A DNA stretch of 15,677 nucleotides from Calditrichia bacterium (lineage in GTDB: Bacteria; Calditrichota; Calditrichia; RBG-13-44-9): positions 1 through 15,677 of the forward strand of contig JALXCH010000404.1 of the NCBI GenBank assembly GCA_026991005.1, given 5' to 3'. The notes beneath the pieces are model-generated. The model worked only from the letters and a program-made list of their open reading frames with translations, ran no database searches and had not been told where the DNA came from. Below are positions 15,065-15,677 of the stretch, piece after piece. The first letter of the stretch is position 1, and each line of letters begins with the position of its first letter. The position numbers and the translations under genes were made by a program.

Positions 15065-15121
15065 TTCTCCTTTTTATAAGGAGAATTTAGCGCTTATTTA
15101 ATCTTCTTACAAGGAGAATTT
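15065..15121. repeat. Three AAGGAGAA half-sites, two direct and one inverted, at the ATPase promoter
   Basis: AAGGAGAATTT occurs at 15078-15088 and again at 15111-15121, exactly 33 bases apart (about three helical turns). An inverted copy, TTCTCCTT (15065-15072), pairs with the first to give an 8-base stem with a 5-base loop (15065-15085). The inverted copy is also the ATPase ribosome binding site. The arrangement looks like an operator. Confidence 0.6.
15084..15112 (-). promoter_or_regulatory. Predicted promoter of the ATPase gene, overlaid by repeats
   Basis: On the minus strand TTGTAA (15107-15112), a 17-base spacer and TAAATT (15084-15089) give four of six matches at each box. Transcription would start near 15077. 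The direct repeats cover the -10 box and the upstream edge of the -35 box, so a protein bound there would block polymerase. Confidence 0.45.
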
Positions 15122-15493
15122 GAGGTGGTGTTGACAAAATTTTCTCAAGCAAGAATACAGGAAATTAGTATCGAAGTGAGCATTCCCGTTTGCCCGAATT
15201 CAATTTTGTTTATTTGAGATGATCCGGGTGATTTAATATCTCCCACAACAGTGGTCTCCGTCCTTTGCTGGAGGTGTACAATTAAGGTGCATGAATGGAA
15301 GAGAAACTGCATTGCCTTCACCCTCAGCCCCGATGCCGCCAAACCTCAGGATAAGCATTAATAAATCAGCAGCCTGAGGAAATGGGGAAAATAAGACGCT
15401 CCAAAGGCAGGCTTTCTGTTCGAGAATCTGATGTTCCCACCGATCACCCGTAGATTGCCCCTTTGATGATTTATGTTATCTACGGCTCTCATT
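15122..15493. other. Intergenic stretch between the pepF end and the ATPase promoter
   Basis: No supported gene. A 65-codon minus-strand frame (15145-15342) starts at TTG and resembles nothing. Two dyads are visible: CCGTAGAT/ATCTACGG (15448-15485, 22-base loop) just after the pepF stop codon, and CCTCAGG/CCTGAGG (15344-15379). Neither has a T-run on the minus strand. The first may still mark the 3' end of the pepF transcript. Confidence 0.4.
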
Positions 15494-15677
15494 CTATGAT
15501 GGCTTCTCCTCATAGAGCTTTTCGAACTCTGCGATTAGTTGAGAGAACAGCGAGGTAACCGCTTCGATGGGTTCCGGGGAGGTCATATCCACTCCCGCTT
15601 CTTTCAATAAATTGATGGAATAATCGGAGCTCCCCCGAGTTAGAAAGCGGAGATACGCTGCCCGGGTCTGGTCGTCT
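15494..15677 (-). CDS. pepF: Oligoendopeptidase F (M3B family), C-terminal 60 residues only
   Basis: The minus strand from the right edge reads 60 codons and then TAG. The peptide contains RGSSDYSINLLKEAGVDMT and SPEPIEAV followed by a helical tail (LFSQLIAEFEKLYEE), which is the characteristic C-terminus of PepF-type zinc metallopeptidases that degrade oligopeptides in the cytoplasm. The HExxH zinc site and the rest of the roughly 600-residue protein lie beyond the right edge. The gene runs in the same direction as all its neighbours and is separated from the ATPase by about 430 bases, so the two are probably not in one operon. Confidence 0.88.
   Translation of the reverse strand, partial: DDQTRAAYLRFLTRGSSDYSINLLKEAGVDMTSPEPIEAVTSLFSQLIAEFEKLYEEKPS

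Noticed and set aside
15131..15160. Plus-strand promoter starting with TTGACA (15131-15136)
   Set aside because: The -10 at the right distance is poor (AATACA) and no plus-strand gene follows it.
15145..15342. 65-codon minus-strand ORF
   Set aside because: TTG start, no good ribosome binding site and no recognisable sequence; treated as chance.

Overview
The window reads as part of a chromosome from a Gram-negative bacterium. It encodes two proteins that look like outer-membrane barrels, several Sec signal peptides, a periplasmic coiled-coil protein and a gingipain-type (C25) protease N-terminus. A C25 protease, a secreted serpin, DJ-1/LOG proteins and an NtrC-type two-component system together suggest the FCB/Calditrichota-like part of the tree. 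The promoters I can pick out have the ordinary TTGnnn-17-TAnnnT layout rather than the Bacteroidota type, which argues mildly against a true Bacteroidia. The lineage is inference; no rRNA or other marker is present.

Every well-supported gene lies on the minus strand, so transcription runs from right to left. From right to left: the last 60 codons of oligoendopeptidase F (15494-15677); a gene-free stretch; a DUF4143-type AAA ATPase (13719-15059) behind a promoter overlaid by repeated AAGGAGAA half-sites; an AT-rich, gene-poor island (12767-13718) holding only doubtful small ORFs and a strong palindrome; a secreted serpin (11534-12766); a 601-residue probable outer-membrane protein (9585-11390); a cluster of hairpin repeats (9435-9579); a histidine kinase, a sigma54-type response regulator and an exported coiled-coil protein joined by two 4-base ATGA overlaps (5450-9308); a 343-residue probable outer-membrane barrel (4235-5266); a tight three-gene operon of a 2-hydroxyacid dehydrogenase, a DJ-1/PfpI protein and a LOG-family protein (1551-3907); a YhbY RNA-binding protein (1163-1441); and the N-terminal 301 residues of a C25-family protease that leaves the left edge (1-904).

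The middle of the window (4235-12766) is an envelope-centred neighbourhood: a membrane sensor and its sigma54 activator, a coupled periplasmic coiled-coil protein of unknown role, two beta-barrel-like proteins and an exported protease inhibitor. A natural hypothesis is that the two-component system senses an envelope state and controls some of these neighbours, but I found no convincing sigma54 promoter in the intergenic stretches. The most unusual items are the serpin, the unrecognised coiled-coil partner of the two-component system, and the covarying hairpin repeats. The two edge genes have no stop or no start inside the window and were read directly from the sequence.
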